Positions 48,839 through 60,276 of a stretch of 64,000 nucleotides of DNA are shown here, one piece after another. The notes beneath the pieces are model-generated. The model was given only the letters and a program-made list of their open reading frames with translations, was not told the origin of the DNA and did not search any database. Every line of letters begins with the position of its first letter. Position 1 is the first letter of the stretch. Source of the stretch: Aquanectria penicillioides (taxonomy: Eukaryota > Ascomycota > Sordariomycetes > Hypocreales > Nectriaceae). The stretch covers positions 682,001 through 746,000 of the forward strand of contig PYIU01000010.1 of assembly GCA_003415625.1 (NCBI GenBank), given 5' to 3'. The position numbers and the translations under genes are program-made.

Positions 48839-49928
48839 CTATTTGAAATCAACAGCCTCGTGGCTCACATCCAACATGGTCGGTGTTGTCTTGCGCTGGT
48901 GCGAACGATCCAAAAGAGGCTTCAACCCGGGAAGGGCAACAACGGTAATAGCAAGCGCCATCTCCACCATGCTGAGAGGGTCTATGGAACCAGTTAGTAA
49001 CTGGTTTTGCTCGGGCAAGTTTCCTGTCCTTCGTGCTCAAGAAGATTATTGACTTACAGACTAGGTTTTCCTGACCTGTGCCAACGAAGAGGCACACAAA
49101 TCGCACGACAGTGCTGAAGATGGTCAGGGTACCGAGGACAAAGGTGAGTGTCAGGCCGTTGGAGGGTTTTAGAACACCCTGGATTAGCAGGGTAAGGGGA
49201 AGAGCGTAGACTAGTGACAGTTATCAGCTTATGACTAGGGCTGCATGATACGTTTTTTATCTTCGAGGCAGCCTTACCGACGAGATAGCAGGCCAAGTTC
49301 AGGGTGAAATTGAGGATGAAAGGAGGCCTCGCGTAGAAGACGCTGCAAGCGCCTTCCTCCTGTGACCACTGCACGGCAACATTCTTGCCGCAGTAGAAAG
49401 TATCATCCAGAGAATGGCCACGTAGCATAGGGTCACAAAAGCGGTGATGCCGTAGAGGATCCTTCGCATGCGCAGGGTGATGTTGGGGATGAAGTAGCCC
49501 CAGTAGAAGGCCAACATGCTTAGCTTAGGGAAGCCCATGCCAACATCGTAGAAGTAGTTGGACGCGAAGGAGATCTTTTGAGAGTGAGATTATGCTAACA
49601 TATGATAGCTTAGCTTGAAAGGGGAATTCTTACCTTGGACAGCCGGACAGACGTCTCATACTCGTCAAGGACGCCCATCTGGAAGGTCAATGTGTCGCAG
49701 ATGATCAGGCCGAGCGCATCGAGCGCCGAGGCGATAAGCAGCCAGTCGGACCAGTCTAGCTTCTCGCGCAGGTGGAAGAGGCGAGTGTAGACACGCAAGC
49801 CAACGAAGAGGTAGGCGGCAGCTAGCAGGATCCATTCGGATACCTGGTAATGGTGAGTAGGGCTGTGCAGCTTCCCGTGTGGTGGTGTGGCTTACCATGC
49901 AGTCTTTACCGTCAATGAAATACGCCAT
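48839..49928 (-). pseudogene. Rhodopsin-like 7TM gene with a frameshift in exon 3
   Basis: Exons 49928-49896, 49843-49634, 49574-49278, 49210-49058 and 48981-48839. All four introns are canonical, and the exons read as a ~278-residue rhodopsin-like protein: EKLDWSDWLLIASALDALGL, FPKLSMLAFYWGYF, NVAVQWSQEEGACSVF, LTFVLGTLTIFSTVVRF, LSMVEMALAI. However the total exon length is two bases over a multiple of three, and exon 3 changes frame at about 49405-49412, between CYVAIL and DDTFYCG. One base appears lost in a short run of G (or miscalled). No intron can explain the shift. All other family features are intact, so this is either a very young pseudogene or a sequence error. The 33-nt first exon matches the paralogues at 39694 and 51706. 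Confidence 0.75.
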
Positions 49929-51705
49929 TTTGTCGAGGTGGCTCCGGATCTAGACCGTCCACGCACAGAATGTAAAACAAAAGGAGAATAGAGAAGTTTG
50001 CAGAATGAAGAGAGAAAAACATACGCTAAGTTCTGGGGGCTAAAGTAAAGGTCATGTAGGTCGCACTGCGACAGCTGCAGACGAGCAGACAACCAACAAC
50101 GACCAACTCATGGTGATATCTGACAAGGTCTTCTCGGTGGCCAAAGCCTGGCATGCCATGGGCCCCCTTGCCTCGCCTGGGGCCAATGGGATGGATGGTA
50201 TTATCGGCAAATTCTCACAAAAATGGCCCTGCTTCTTCGCATGGGGATGCCAATTTCCCCACTACACCATACCGCAATAGTCAGGTTATCTGACGATTCT
50301 CTCCCTTGTCAGTGTGAGAGGTTCTGGTGATGAGGATTTGTTGAACGAGAAAATCACTAGATTTGCTTATTTTTGCTTATTTTCTACGAAAGATTAGCCG
50401 CAGAGCAGGGAACCATGGTCTGCAGGCCGTCAACACGGAGAGGGTTTATTTATTCTCTCCCTGCCGAAGTTTGCGATGCTTGTTGGGCAATGCCTGCAAC
50501 TGATTCTCTGCGCCGGGTAAAGCCCATCGCTGAGCAGCCCAGGGTCTTGGTTACCACAGAGGGCATCAACAATTTAAGATGCATCCAATCCAAATTATAC
50601 ACATTAGTTTAGTCGTCATCAACTACGAAGATGCCAAAAGAGTACACACCCACCTCCTCGGTAACAGAAAATTTCTAGAGCAATACGACGTTGCAACCAC
50701 TTCGTTGCCACCCAATCTATGATAAATTCGGAATTCCGGCCATGCGTTTCGATCTAGCCCATAACCGCTGCAGAGCTCAGGTAAAACCGCGTACCCCCGG
50801 GCCATGGGTTATTAGTTGCCGAATCTCCTGGTATGGTCTGAGATCCCTGGGGTACCCGCACTGTTGGTTCAGACTACGCATGAACGGTGCATGAAATTCC
50901 GGTAATAATCGCCTGTGCCACCGTCTTGCATCACCATTCCGTTACGATCCGTTCAATCCGGCACACCAAGGCGAGAAAAAGATTGGTCAGTTTTTGAATT
51001 TGCAGCAATTAATGAAACCGACACGGTAAGTATTGCGAAGCCTGATGGCGTTGTCTGTCGTGACTTCTGCGCAGCTCGCAACGCAGCCTGTAGCAGTTAG
51101 AAAGTGAGTAAAAGCTGACTGAAGCTTAACCGAAAAGTAGCTCCGGAGAGTAATTTAGTGCAGATCTACCTTCCCCATTCTGATTTACACAGGGGGTTTT
51201 GTAACCGTAATCGGCCCCCGGTTTCTAACCACTGCATCCTTCAGGTAAAACCTCCTACCCCTACACTTCGAACGTGTGTACCTGCCGAATCTCATGACAT
51301 CGTATCGAATACCTGGCAGTTCTGTAATGCCGTTTTAATGTCCGGTTCCTGATTTCAGGCACAAACGTTCTTTTTTTCACAACTGACTTGACGGGGGATA
51401 GAGGACCACCCATCTCTTTCGCGCAACCGTATGCTTAAGCCACCTTGCCTCATGAACACCAACTGTGATGAATCTGACTTTCTAGATTCCCTCAGGATCA
51501 ACTCTAAAAGCTCTCCAAAGTTGCAAAGCAAAAATTGTATCACATGTGTTAGCTGGACCGGTAATAAGAGTTGCTCTACTTTTATATTTACTATCATGAG
51601 ATTTCTAGTTTCTATTTGAGGTCTTGTCTTAACTACGCCCCTTTTTTCTTGTCTTTGATAAACGAAGACTTTTTTTTGGGTGTTAACATTAGCATCAAGT
51701 CATTT
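49929..51705. other. Gene-poor gap, 1.8 kb
   Basis: Upstream of one 7TM gene, downstream of the next. Two segments about 470 bp apart (around 50778-50828 and 51243-51292) share caggtaaaacc and tgccgaatctc in the same order and similar spacing, suggesting an old local duplication. No gene seen. Confidence 0.35.
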
Positions 51706-52959
51706 TCAAGTTCCATCATCCCGCCGCAAAGATGTTACGCTTACACGCTGCGTTTTGTAAATTACATCTCCTCGCCTCATGTTATTGAGTTCAACCTCGC
51801 TCCCAGAATCATCAATGCCTGCGCCGGTTCTAGTCGTAGCAGTGTAGGTATCCCGTCCGGACGACAACTTGATATGGTTCGTACCTGATCCATACGTATT
51901 GTACGACTTTCCGTGCGAGATATTGGTCGTCTGACTGCGTTTCGAGGAGCTTTGTTGTCCGCGGTTGAGGAGCGACTTCAAGGCAGGCAAACACACAACA
52001 ATGATGGCGGCAGCCATTTCGGCCATGGACAAGACGTCTAACTTTGGTCAGCTTTGAAGTCTCATACCTCTCCTCTCTAAATCGTAACGTACAAACATTG
52101 GTCCACGCGTGGATGGCCTGCACCGTAGCAAATCTGACAATGCTAGCGGCAAGTGTGATAATTCCCAAACAAAACGTGGCTACCAGACCTATCATATACT
52201 TCTTGTTGATCCGAAGACCACGCAGCAAGAAGAAGGGAATAGAAAATACTAGACTAATGTCAGCGGTCCATAAAGCTAAGGAGTCATAATATCATGAACA
52301 TACTGAAAAGGTCGGCAGTGATGTTCAATGCCCAATCGATGCGTGTGATGGCCATAGATTCGAAACTCGCGCATGTACCCTCGGGATCCCAGTTGACCGG
52401 CACATTGGAGCCGCACCAGAAGGTATCCACAAAGCAAGTTGTTATGGCAAACAGAACTGTCAACCCCGTAACTCCATAGAGATACTTGCGCAGTCTCGGC
52501 ATCGTAACAGGAATTAACCGAAAATAAAAGGCCAACAACGCCATCTTCGGAAAATAGATGCCTGTATCGTAGAAGTAGTTCCCGGCGAAGGCAATCTTCA
52601 TACTAGCTATTTCATCCGCCAACGGGGTTGGCGTTGCGTCGGCATCGTACTCGTCCATGCCGCCGAGGTTGTAGGTCATGACATCGGTTATAAAGAGGGC
52701 GATGGCATCGAGTAACGAGGCGATGAGGAGCCAATCGCTGATAGTGAGTCGTGTTCGCTGAATCCATAGGCGGAGGACCAGACGCATGGACGTGAGCAAC
52801 GAGGCGATCGCCAAGAGGGTACCCTCGACAGGCTGTAAATTGCACCGCGTCAGTCTTTTGATTATGACAGATCCAGGCAACTCAAACTGCCGATCACTGT
52901 GCCAAAGGCAAGGGTGAGCTCCATACCACGACGGCCTTCTTATTAATGCCGTTTGCCAT
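51706..52959 (-). CDS. Fungal rhodopsin-like 7TM integral membrane protein, 349 aa
   Basis: Exons 52959-52927, 52832-52304, 52248-52093 and 52037-51706. The first exon is 11 codons (MANGINKKAVV) as in its paralogues; the second fuses what are two exons in the gene at 48839. Family marks: TISDWLLIASLLDAIALF, YFPKMALLAFYFRLIPV, VDTFWCGSNVPVNWDPEGTC (extracellular loop Cys), WALNITADLFIFSIPFFLL, TLAASIVRFA and NVYVLSMAEMAAAIIVVCLPALK. The C-terminal ~90 residues are Ser/Thr/Arg rich and cytosolic, a possible phosphorylation tail. Ligand and pathway unknown. The acceptor at 52249 was chosen because the earlier AG leads straight into a stop. Confidence 0.88.
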
Positions 52960-55900
52960 GAAATTCTGGTGAAAGGATGCAGAGAACTTGTTGGCCTCGA
53001 TGTTGTTGTTGACAAGCTAAACGCTTAACACTTTACACGTTCCAGAGTCGAGCACGCATAGGCTGTCGCATGCAATACATATGTTTTATGCGAACTCACA
53101 TCACGTAGACGCAGGCACATTGGGCCGATTAGCCGGGCTTACATTTTGCTTTTGGTACGTAGCAACCTTTACGATGAACCGGAAACAGACACCTACCTAA
53201 AAATGCAGAAAATCGTGTTGGTTGGCAAAGTTGTCGGGGGGCAAGGGTATATGCAGCCAGGGGTCGGGGATTCGCGGACCGCCTAATCCTGCAACACTCC
53301 GACGAGCCGATGGTTGTGAAGGAAGGCGACCAGTTTGTCATGCCACTCTGAGCATTCGTACATATGCGGCCGTCTATCCTGGCAAAGTTTCAGTCCTGGT
53401 TGTTATTTGTGGCCCCAATTTTTCCGCCCTTTGAGAGCTCGTTGAGGGCTGGAGTTGCGGCATCTATCGGGCGGCGCTCGGTTTAAGCGGTGGATGCAGA
53501 GTCAACCCAGCGCCGAAGCGGGATGACGAAGACCGTTGCTCCCACGCGTTGCCCGACCTGAGTGTCATTGGCAACCTGCGGATTCGTAGGGTCAATTTCG
53601 ACTTCCCACGGCTCCTTCGGAGTTCTGGAAGTTGTGTTTGGTACCCCTTGATTTCACCGTTTCACAGCAGAGGTCTCTGAAACAAACAGGCCACTGGGAT
53701 GCAAACGTTCCAATAGCCTGGCATGAGCAATCAAGCCGAAAATTTATCCAGGTGGTATAATTGATATAATATAAGAACCTATAGAGATCGACCGGAAACA
53801 TCAATAGTGATGAAACAAGTGTCATTGTAGCACTATTGATCAGGTCCGTGAAGTCCAGCATCCCAAGATCCGGAATAGGGTCTTCAAGTCCTGTTGGACA
53901 GATCCAAAATGGAGCCGTGAGACAGTTCGACATACCAGAAGCACTAGGATGAATGCGATGCAGGAGAAAATAAAAGGCCATGAATGAATGTACTTACAAG
54001 AATGTATCTCAGCAAAATTCTGATTCGTATTCTCTACCATCATCCCTTCCCTTCTAAACTGCATTTAGCCTTATGGGGCTTGTTATCAGTCAGGGGCTAA
54101 GAACTATTAGAGAAAGTCGTGTGAGGTGAAATTAAGAAGAATAAATATCACCTCAAACCAGATTCTCTTGTCTATGGTACAGAAGTGTTGAAGGAAGGAG
54201 GCAGGTAAAGGAGACTTGGTACGTAAATACAATTACTGACTTTGAAGTCTAGGGTAGTGTTTTCTCGTCGTAAGCGGGATATTCAGTGAAGTGAAAGGGG
54301 TTACAGGCACAGAGCTGTGATGGTTATCAGCCGGTATATTCTACCGGGTGATGTGATGGAACGATTTCGTGCATGGTGTCTATGGAAAGACCCAATACCA
54401 CGCCCACCAAATAGCTATTATGTTGTTGATCTAATCCCTTATGACCCATCTTGTATTTTCATTTGCGGTACATTAGCATTTAGTTAGATGCTTTGACAAA
54501 TATCTCAATCGTTTGCCATAGTCAACTTCTCGCTTCCGAACTTACCCTATACCTTATTTTGCCGCGCATTATTCCCCAAAGCTGTCTCTTTCTGTCGCGA
54601 AATTAAATATTGCGTGCCATTTAAAAGATTCAGACTAGAGGAAAGGATAATTACAGATCAGCCAAACTGTACGACAGTGAGCTAATGAGAAAAACAAACA
54701 CCAAGTAACCCTCGGCTTTAAGGTTGTTGCGATTCGAAGCAAATCATAAAACGTCAACAGACTGAAGATTGATCATGATTTGGATACACAATGAGTCAAA
54801 CAAAATCTTGTAGGATTTAACTGCAGCAGGAGCTTCAGTGAAAATTTCTATCATATGCTACGAGACATCGAAGCGAGAAAAAATCAATTGATTGCGTTTT
54901 TCGATGGGATATTTTGTTGGTGGATGGGGGCACTAGCCAAAACACACACCCCACCCAGAAGGGTATAGGGGAGGCAGATTCTGTGATGACTGAGTAGCCT
55001 TTCCAAGCAGCTGCGAACAACTTGGGAGAGTGTTAGAGCATCTGATCAGAAGCTCTGGAGTGCCCCTTAAAGAAAAGAAGAAAGGAATATAAAGCGGAAA
55101 GTTATAAATAAAGGAATATCATGGGGCTGCACCGGGACCTCAATAGAGTCCAAATGCAAGGAATTCAGAATTTCAAAATAAAAATTGGTTGGAGAAAACT
55201 GTCTGTTTATTTCCTATGTCTCTGTGGTCCCTTTTATCTTCCTTGACCTCCCTGATGACAGGTTGATCCACATTACCCTAGACCACTAACTCAATATCTA
55301 AGTTCCGAATTACCATTCCTTCATCTGCAGGAGAGAGCACAGAGGAAGAACATAGTTGCACCTAATCATCGGATGCCCACATTCCGATCGCTGGATGAGA
55401 AAGCTCCAGAGAGAGTAGTTATCAAGCCAAGTAACGTCATTGATGCACTTGCAGATAGCGACACTCAAAGTCAATAAGATGGATGGGATATAACATAGCC
55501 TAGGTTGAATGCGTACAACAATGGTATGTTAGCCAGCCTGTTGAAGACGATGATAAGAGGACCCAAAATAGAAGATACTAATTGAGCAATGTGTTTATCA
55601 TGCTGATTATGTATTTATATAAAATACTGGGCAGTAGCACAACTGATCTGTGGTATTTATCTACTTTTGAATGTGAATCGGGTATCTGAGTTGGAGTTTC
55701 TTTTGAAGAGTTTCTGCTCGGTTGATAAATTATATCTAGTCTAATTATCGTCCTGTTTCAGTCATGGGGCGATTTGAAGACTTTGACGTGCAGAATAATC
55801 CTACAAGGGAAATTTCGAGTGAAGTGAGGTCTAGTGCATAGGTTGCGATCTCCCGCCCTGGACATGATAGTGTAGTAGAATGGATCTAGCTTACGGCTGA

Positions 55901-56313
55901 TGTAGTCTACCATCTAAATCTCCTTAGTAACAAATCATACATAAATGTCCTTCCTCTAAGAGAGTATTAATTAATTCATACAATTGTCTCAAAGATGGAC
56001 TCTGGTACTGTGGTTTGGCAAGGACACAAATTCTGATGATGCGCGATGGAGGGAAATATTAGTATCAATATTTTATTTGTCTCTGCGCTGCTACATTTGA
56101 TATTGCCACCCACTCGGTAAATTTAACAATTTTGGGTTAATAATACAGTTTCCATTTCCTCCATCTAATGACTCCAACCAACGCCTGATAATTGACAGTC
56201 TTGGTACATCAGTCTTGACTCTAAGACCCTGCTCTGATGTAACTTCTCCCTATTTTACAGCGCAAGTCTATGCAACCGACGATACTAAGATAATTTTGAC
56301 ATATGAAACGTAT
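52960..56313. other. Gene-poor gap, 3.4 kb
   Basis: The longest gap in the window. 53000-53600 is GC-neutral; 54100-56300 is AT-rich and almost without open frames. A frame at 54064-53592 (-) with an internal gtaagt could encode a short membrane-like peptide, but the two possible exon frames do not join into a convincing protein. No transposon ends seen. Confidence 0.45.
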
Positions 56314-57363
56314 TTAACGCGAGTAATGTGAGTAATTGCCGTTTCCATACGGGCTTGGGACGTTTTGAGGAACGGGGGCTTCGTGGTAAAGTCCATGGCC
56401 CATCATGGCATAGGATTCAGCCTCTGGCTTAATGCCGTCCTCCAGGCGTTGGTGCTGCTGGGTGATGACGCGGCTCGGATGGAAGATGTTGAAAAGAAGG
56501 ACGACAATAAAAATGAGAGCTGCGTCAAAGATATAGATGTAGGCCTCTTTGCTCTGAAGCGTACCGTCGGAACCCCCGACGTATTCGGCAACGCGGAAGA
56601 CGGATCGGACCATGATGAACACACTGGCCACATACATGACCATTATGAACTTCTTCCAGGGGGTGGTGAGGGTGAGGCTGACTGTGGTCGGGTTACGCAT
56701 GAGGCGGTAGTGAAAGATCATGGTAACAACCATGAAAAATCCGAAGAAGAGGATCTGAACGATAAGGCCTCCAATGATGATGTTTTCGCCCAACTTCACA
56801 TTGTCCTGCGTCTTGGCTTGGGCGAGCATTCCACCACCTGTTTTTTTTTCGATGTCAGTGCCAAGATTTTTGAAGTTGGATCGGGACCACTCGAGGCGAG
56901 CTTACCTGCCGATTGTCCCAAGAAGGAAATAACATCGCCCAGGACAAAGACCTTTGTAAGCCACTGTGGTCGAATCAAGGAGAACTTTTCAGCTCGAAGA
57001 ACTCGAATAAGTCTCCCGAGGATCATGTAAATCGAAGCTGCAAGGAGGGTCGGGCCAAGTAGCAAGAAGAGGGACTGCATAACGTAGGGCATCACAGTCC
57101 AATCAGGCGTCTGCTTTGCTGATAATGCTCGACCGACATATCCGGCGATTTCGACTGTGAAAGCAACGTTTAGTGAGAAATTATGACACCGTTAATACAG
57201 CGAGAAGCCTACAGATGCATCCAATAAGGAACGGTATCATGTACCATGTTCTCGATTTCAGCTGGTATGCGTGTACGAGGGCCGATAGCCCAAACAGGAC
57301 GATGAATATCGCAGCCGCGACAAAGGACGGGTCGTAATGGTACAAGACGAATCCACCAGCCAT
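56314..57363 (-). CDS. RTA1-like 7TM lipid-translocating family protein, 307 aa
   Basis: Exons 57363-57213, 57154-56906 and 56837-56314. The join after LIGCI gives FEIAGYVGRA, and the second gives GQSAGGGM, both family hallmarks. Other marks: Y-x-Y-x-PS near the start (LYHYDPSFVAAAIF), LLGPTLLAASIYMILGRLI, VFVLGDVISFLGQS, RSVFRVAEYVGGSDG and a C-terminal FNIFHPSRV. Seven membrane segments are visible, then a hydrophilic tail rich in Pro/Tyr/Asn. RTA1 family proteins (Rta1, Rsb1, Pug1) sit in the plasma or vacuolar membrane and are tied to resistance to toxic lipids and sterol drugs. A broken relative lies 4.5 kb downstream at 61827-62439. Confidence 0.93.
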
Positions 57364-58756
57364 TTTTGTGTATTTTTGTTGGTTAACCCTGCTTCGAAGT
57401 CTTTGTTTGGAGATTGTGTCGTCGAGTTCGTCTTGGCGCTCGATTCGAGGTGGGCCGGAGCTGATGATGATAGATGCAGCACATTGGGGCATGGACTATA
57501 CTTATACACCATGACCCCCTTCAGCCCCCATCCACAACATCTAGATCGAGAACCCCGAGACTTCCTTATGCCACGTACCTGAGCCAGGGCGTCAATCAAA
57601 GTTCAGACGGAACTAACCGACCATGTGGGGCCAGCGCTCGGCTCATCGCGCCTGTGCTCATGGTGTTGAGGCAGTGTCATCCGCGTTTAGCTATTAGGGA
57701 ATGGTCTCATAGGAAAGCGAGCCAATAGGAAACAGGGATGCTTTATCGGCAATACGAAAGCCCAATGGAAGATCCTCATGGGCTTGAACGTTTCACTTCA
57801 TTTGACATCTGCGGCCAGTGATGGCATCTTTTTAGCGCTTTTCTTTGCTAATTATAGGATGCGGCTATCGTAGCAAATTGCGGCTCACGGCATTCTGGAA
57901 TACCCTAATTCATTCTTTCGCACCATTTGTGCCTAACCGTTGGCCAAGCGATTTGCAGATGACAGTTCTCAGGGACGACGTTGTCATGATTAGCATCCGT
58001 GTCGCGTAGCCTAGAGGCTCGAGCTATCGGTTCCCGAGCAAGGTATTTTTTTACTCTACTATTTTGATGCATTAGGATTTAGCCTGGACATGGGTTTGGT
58101 TCTTTTGGTGATCGCGCTCAGCAGTTGCGATAATTACATCCCCTTTATCCAGCATGATGCATGACGCGACTGTTTACGTTTGGGCGTATTTGAAGAATGC
58201 CTTGCCTCTAGACCCGGGGCTGAGTAAAATGGGAGAAATGAAGCGATTTCACTAAAACCAAATATTGAAAGCCCCTTTCCAGCATCGAGTTAGCCCGAGA
58301 ATGCAAATACCATGTTGACGCTTCGGTTTCGGAATCGCTTTTCGCGGTGCGCGGGTTGGCAAGTGATACGAAGGGTGGATCCGTGAGATACGCGTATTAC
58401 GCACACCGTCGTATCGGGTGGTTTCTTTTTTTGGCAGCAGAGCACGGTGAAACTCAATGGGTCTTGATGTATCATGCAGTCAATGCTTGCAAAAAGTGAG
58501 GAATACGGACGTAGGGCGTTTAGAGAGTTCATCCATTGGACAAGGGCCGTATCGGTCGTGCTACAACCGAGCCAGTCCTTGAGGAGCACGCCGCTAAAGT
58601 CGAACACCTTACGAGGCTGAGCCAAGGCACCGATGCCGCATTGAGATAATTGGATGAGGTAGCTTGTGATTCCTGTGTTCCGGACCATTTGCTCTTGTAT
58701 TTAATCAATCTTAAAACAAGTGGTGCGTCACGAACTCCCCCTCCAACTCCCTCAAC
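57364..58756. other. Intergenic, RTA1 promoter and bZIP 3' flank
   Basis: 1.4 kb. A minus frame at 58688-58290 has no splice or family support. No gene seen. Confidence 0.4.
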
Positions 58757-59853
58757 TCACACACAAACCTGCGCCATGGCTTTACCAACATGCTCGAGAA
58801 ACAGGCTGTCCACGATGCTAACATGCCACCTCGGCCCGTCTCCGAAGCAGGCGCATGTGTCAATAAAACCATATTTAATGCTGTCCAACGAATCTCGCAG
58901 TACAGGGTCCCCTTCGCCTCTTGCAGCTTTTTCCAATAATGCAAACGCAGCGTTACCCATGATCCGTCGTATGCGCTTCTCGACCGATAGACACGATAGC
59001 CACAGTCTTGGATCTTTTCCCCTGGCTAGATAATCTGCCTTGATACGCTCATGAAGTAGCATTCCGAGATCTGACTCGCCCGCAGTGGCGTACTGAGGGC
59101 TTATGAACCCCGTGCGTTTGTATTCGTGTCTGGCCTCTATCATTGCCTTCATGAAGGGAACACCTATGTCTTTGGTCACACTCGAGTGATACAGGCCGTT
59201 CTTGATAATGGTTCCTGCCTCTGCGGGCTTTTTGGCGCTAAAGTTTAGTGAGTAGTCTATCACTGACCAGAAGAGCCGTCCGGCAAAGGTTTCTGATCCC
59301 GGGCCCAAGTATGGCACGATGTCCTCTGGTGGTGAGCAGAGCCGCATGGACTGCATAGGATCCAGCCATACATCCAAGGTCACCGGCCTTGCGTTCTGCG
59401 TCAGAGCAACAAGGCCTATGCCGTAACTTGATTCGATATTTGAGTTGCAAGATGAATCGTTGGTTGCAGGATGATCGAAGAGTCGGTGTACCGGATTTCC
59501 ATCTTCAGTCATCACATCCTCAGCTACGGGACTTTGTTCGATTCTGCCAGTATCGAGACCGGCTGTCTTGGCTAGGCCCAATATAACATCAAGAAGCTCT
59601 GGGCGCTCGTCCCCGCGAGTGACGTCGAGGAGCTTCTGTAAACCCCCCTTCAGCTTGCGGTTCTCATCCGTCAAATGCTGCGTGGCTTCAGCCTGGCGTT
59701 TGCGGTACGCAGCTTGAGAGCGGCGACCCCGGTCACGTCGGCGCTGTGAATGTGAGCTGGTTTGATCAAGCAACATGGCGGATGCAGACTCACCCTTAGA
59801 TCATCTTCTGCATTTCCCGCCTCGGCAGGCTCCTGTACGGAATCGTTTGACAT
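58757..59853 (-). CDS. bZIP factor with DUF3425-like C-terminus, 348 aa, Asn of basic region replaced
   Basis: Exons 59853-59794 and 59743-58757 with a 50-bp intron (gtgagt...ttcacag); the acceptor at 59744 gives the frame, whereas the earlier AG leaves only a 37-bp intron out of phase. The first 20 residues are acidic. The basic region reads RRRDRGRRSQAAYRKRQ: compared with RRRAQNRRSQRAYRERK of the bZIP at 31274, the invariant Asn is Gly. A heptad pattern follows (LTDENRKLKGGLQKLLD). The C-terminal ~200 residues have the look of DUF3425, common in fungal bZIP proteins (LFWSVIDYSLNF, RLWLSCLSVEKRIRRIMG). It shares a 423-bp promoter with the NmrA-like oxidoreductase, so it may regulate that gene, or itself, if it still binds DNA. 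Confidence 0.85.
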
Positions 59854-60276
59854 ATTGCGCCGCTTGTCGATGCGGATCCTCCGGCGGTTATGTGACGATG
59901 AGCCAAATCTTCATCTCTTCGGCCCGCTTCGGGCTGATGACATCGATGGAGGGAGTCGACCCTAGTCCGAAGACGGCTTCGCGTCGGATCGCCGCGGTGA
60001 GATTTCGCCCCGATCACGTAACCGGCCCCACCAACCGGTGTTGAAGGTGCCGCGATTCCAAGTTCGACTCTGCAAAGTTACGTGAACTACACTGTAAATT
60101 GTTCCGTCGTGAAGGCGTCATCGGGAAGCTTGGCAACCACGTTCTCATCAATACATATCGCCATATACTCTTTAAAATGGCTAGTCTCGCACCAAGAGTC
60201 GACATCATCTCTCAACCTCGCATCAACACGCCTCCAGCTTCAGTAAATAATTTACTACACCAACTCATCCACCAGA
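59854..60276. other. Divergent promoter between bZIP and NmrA-like genes
   Basis: 423 bp, no gene. It carries two copies of the 9-mer gttacgtga in opposite orientation (60014-60022 and 60077-60085), listed separately. Confidence 0.6.
60014..60085. promoter_or_regulatory. Pair of inverted gttacgtga sites
   Basis: tcacgtaac at 60014-60022 and gttacgtga at 60077-60085 are exact reverse complements, 54 bp apart. TTACGTGA-type sequences are bound by fungal bZIP proteins of the CREB/Yap classes. They lie 190-265 bp from the oxidoreductase ATG. Confidence 0.5.

Noticed and set aside
52284..53015. Unspliced 243-codon frame beginning MSTTTSRPTSS
   Set aside because: Its first ~60 codons are the first exon in the wrong frame plus the first intron; the spliced 11-codon exon matches the paralogues.
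53592..54064. Possible two-exon small membrane protein
   Set aside because: A good gtaagt donor is present, but the acceptor phase leads to a short unconvincing peptide, while the protein-like frame has no usable acceptor.
56365..57030. 221-codon plus-strand frame
   Set aside because: Antisense to the RTA1 gene.
60030..60075. tRNA-like stretch around agttcgactc
   Set aside because: It has a T-loop-like word but no pairing acceptor, D or anticodon stems.
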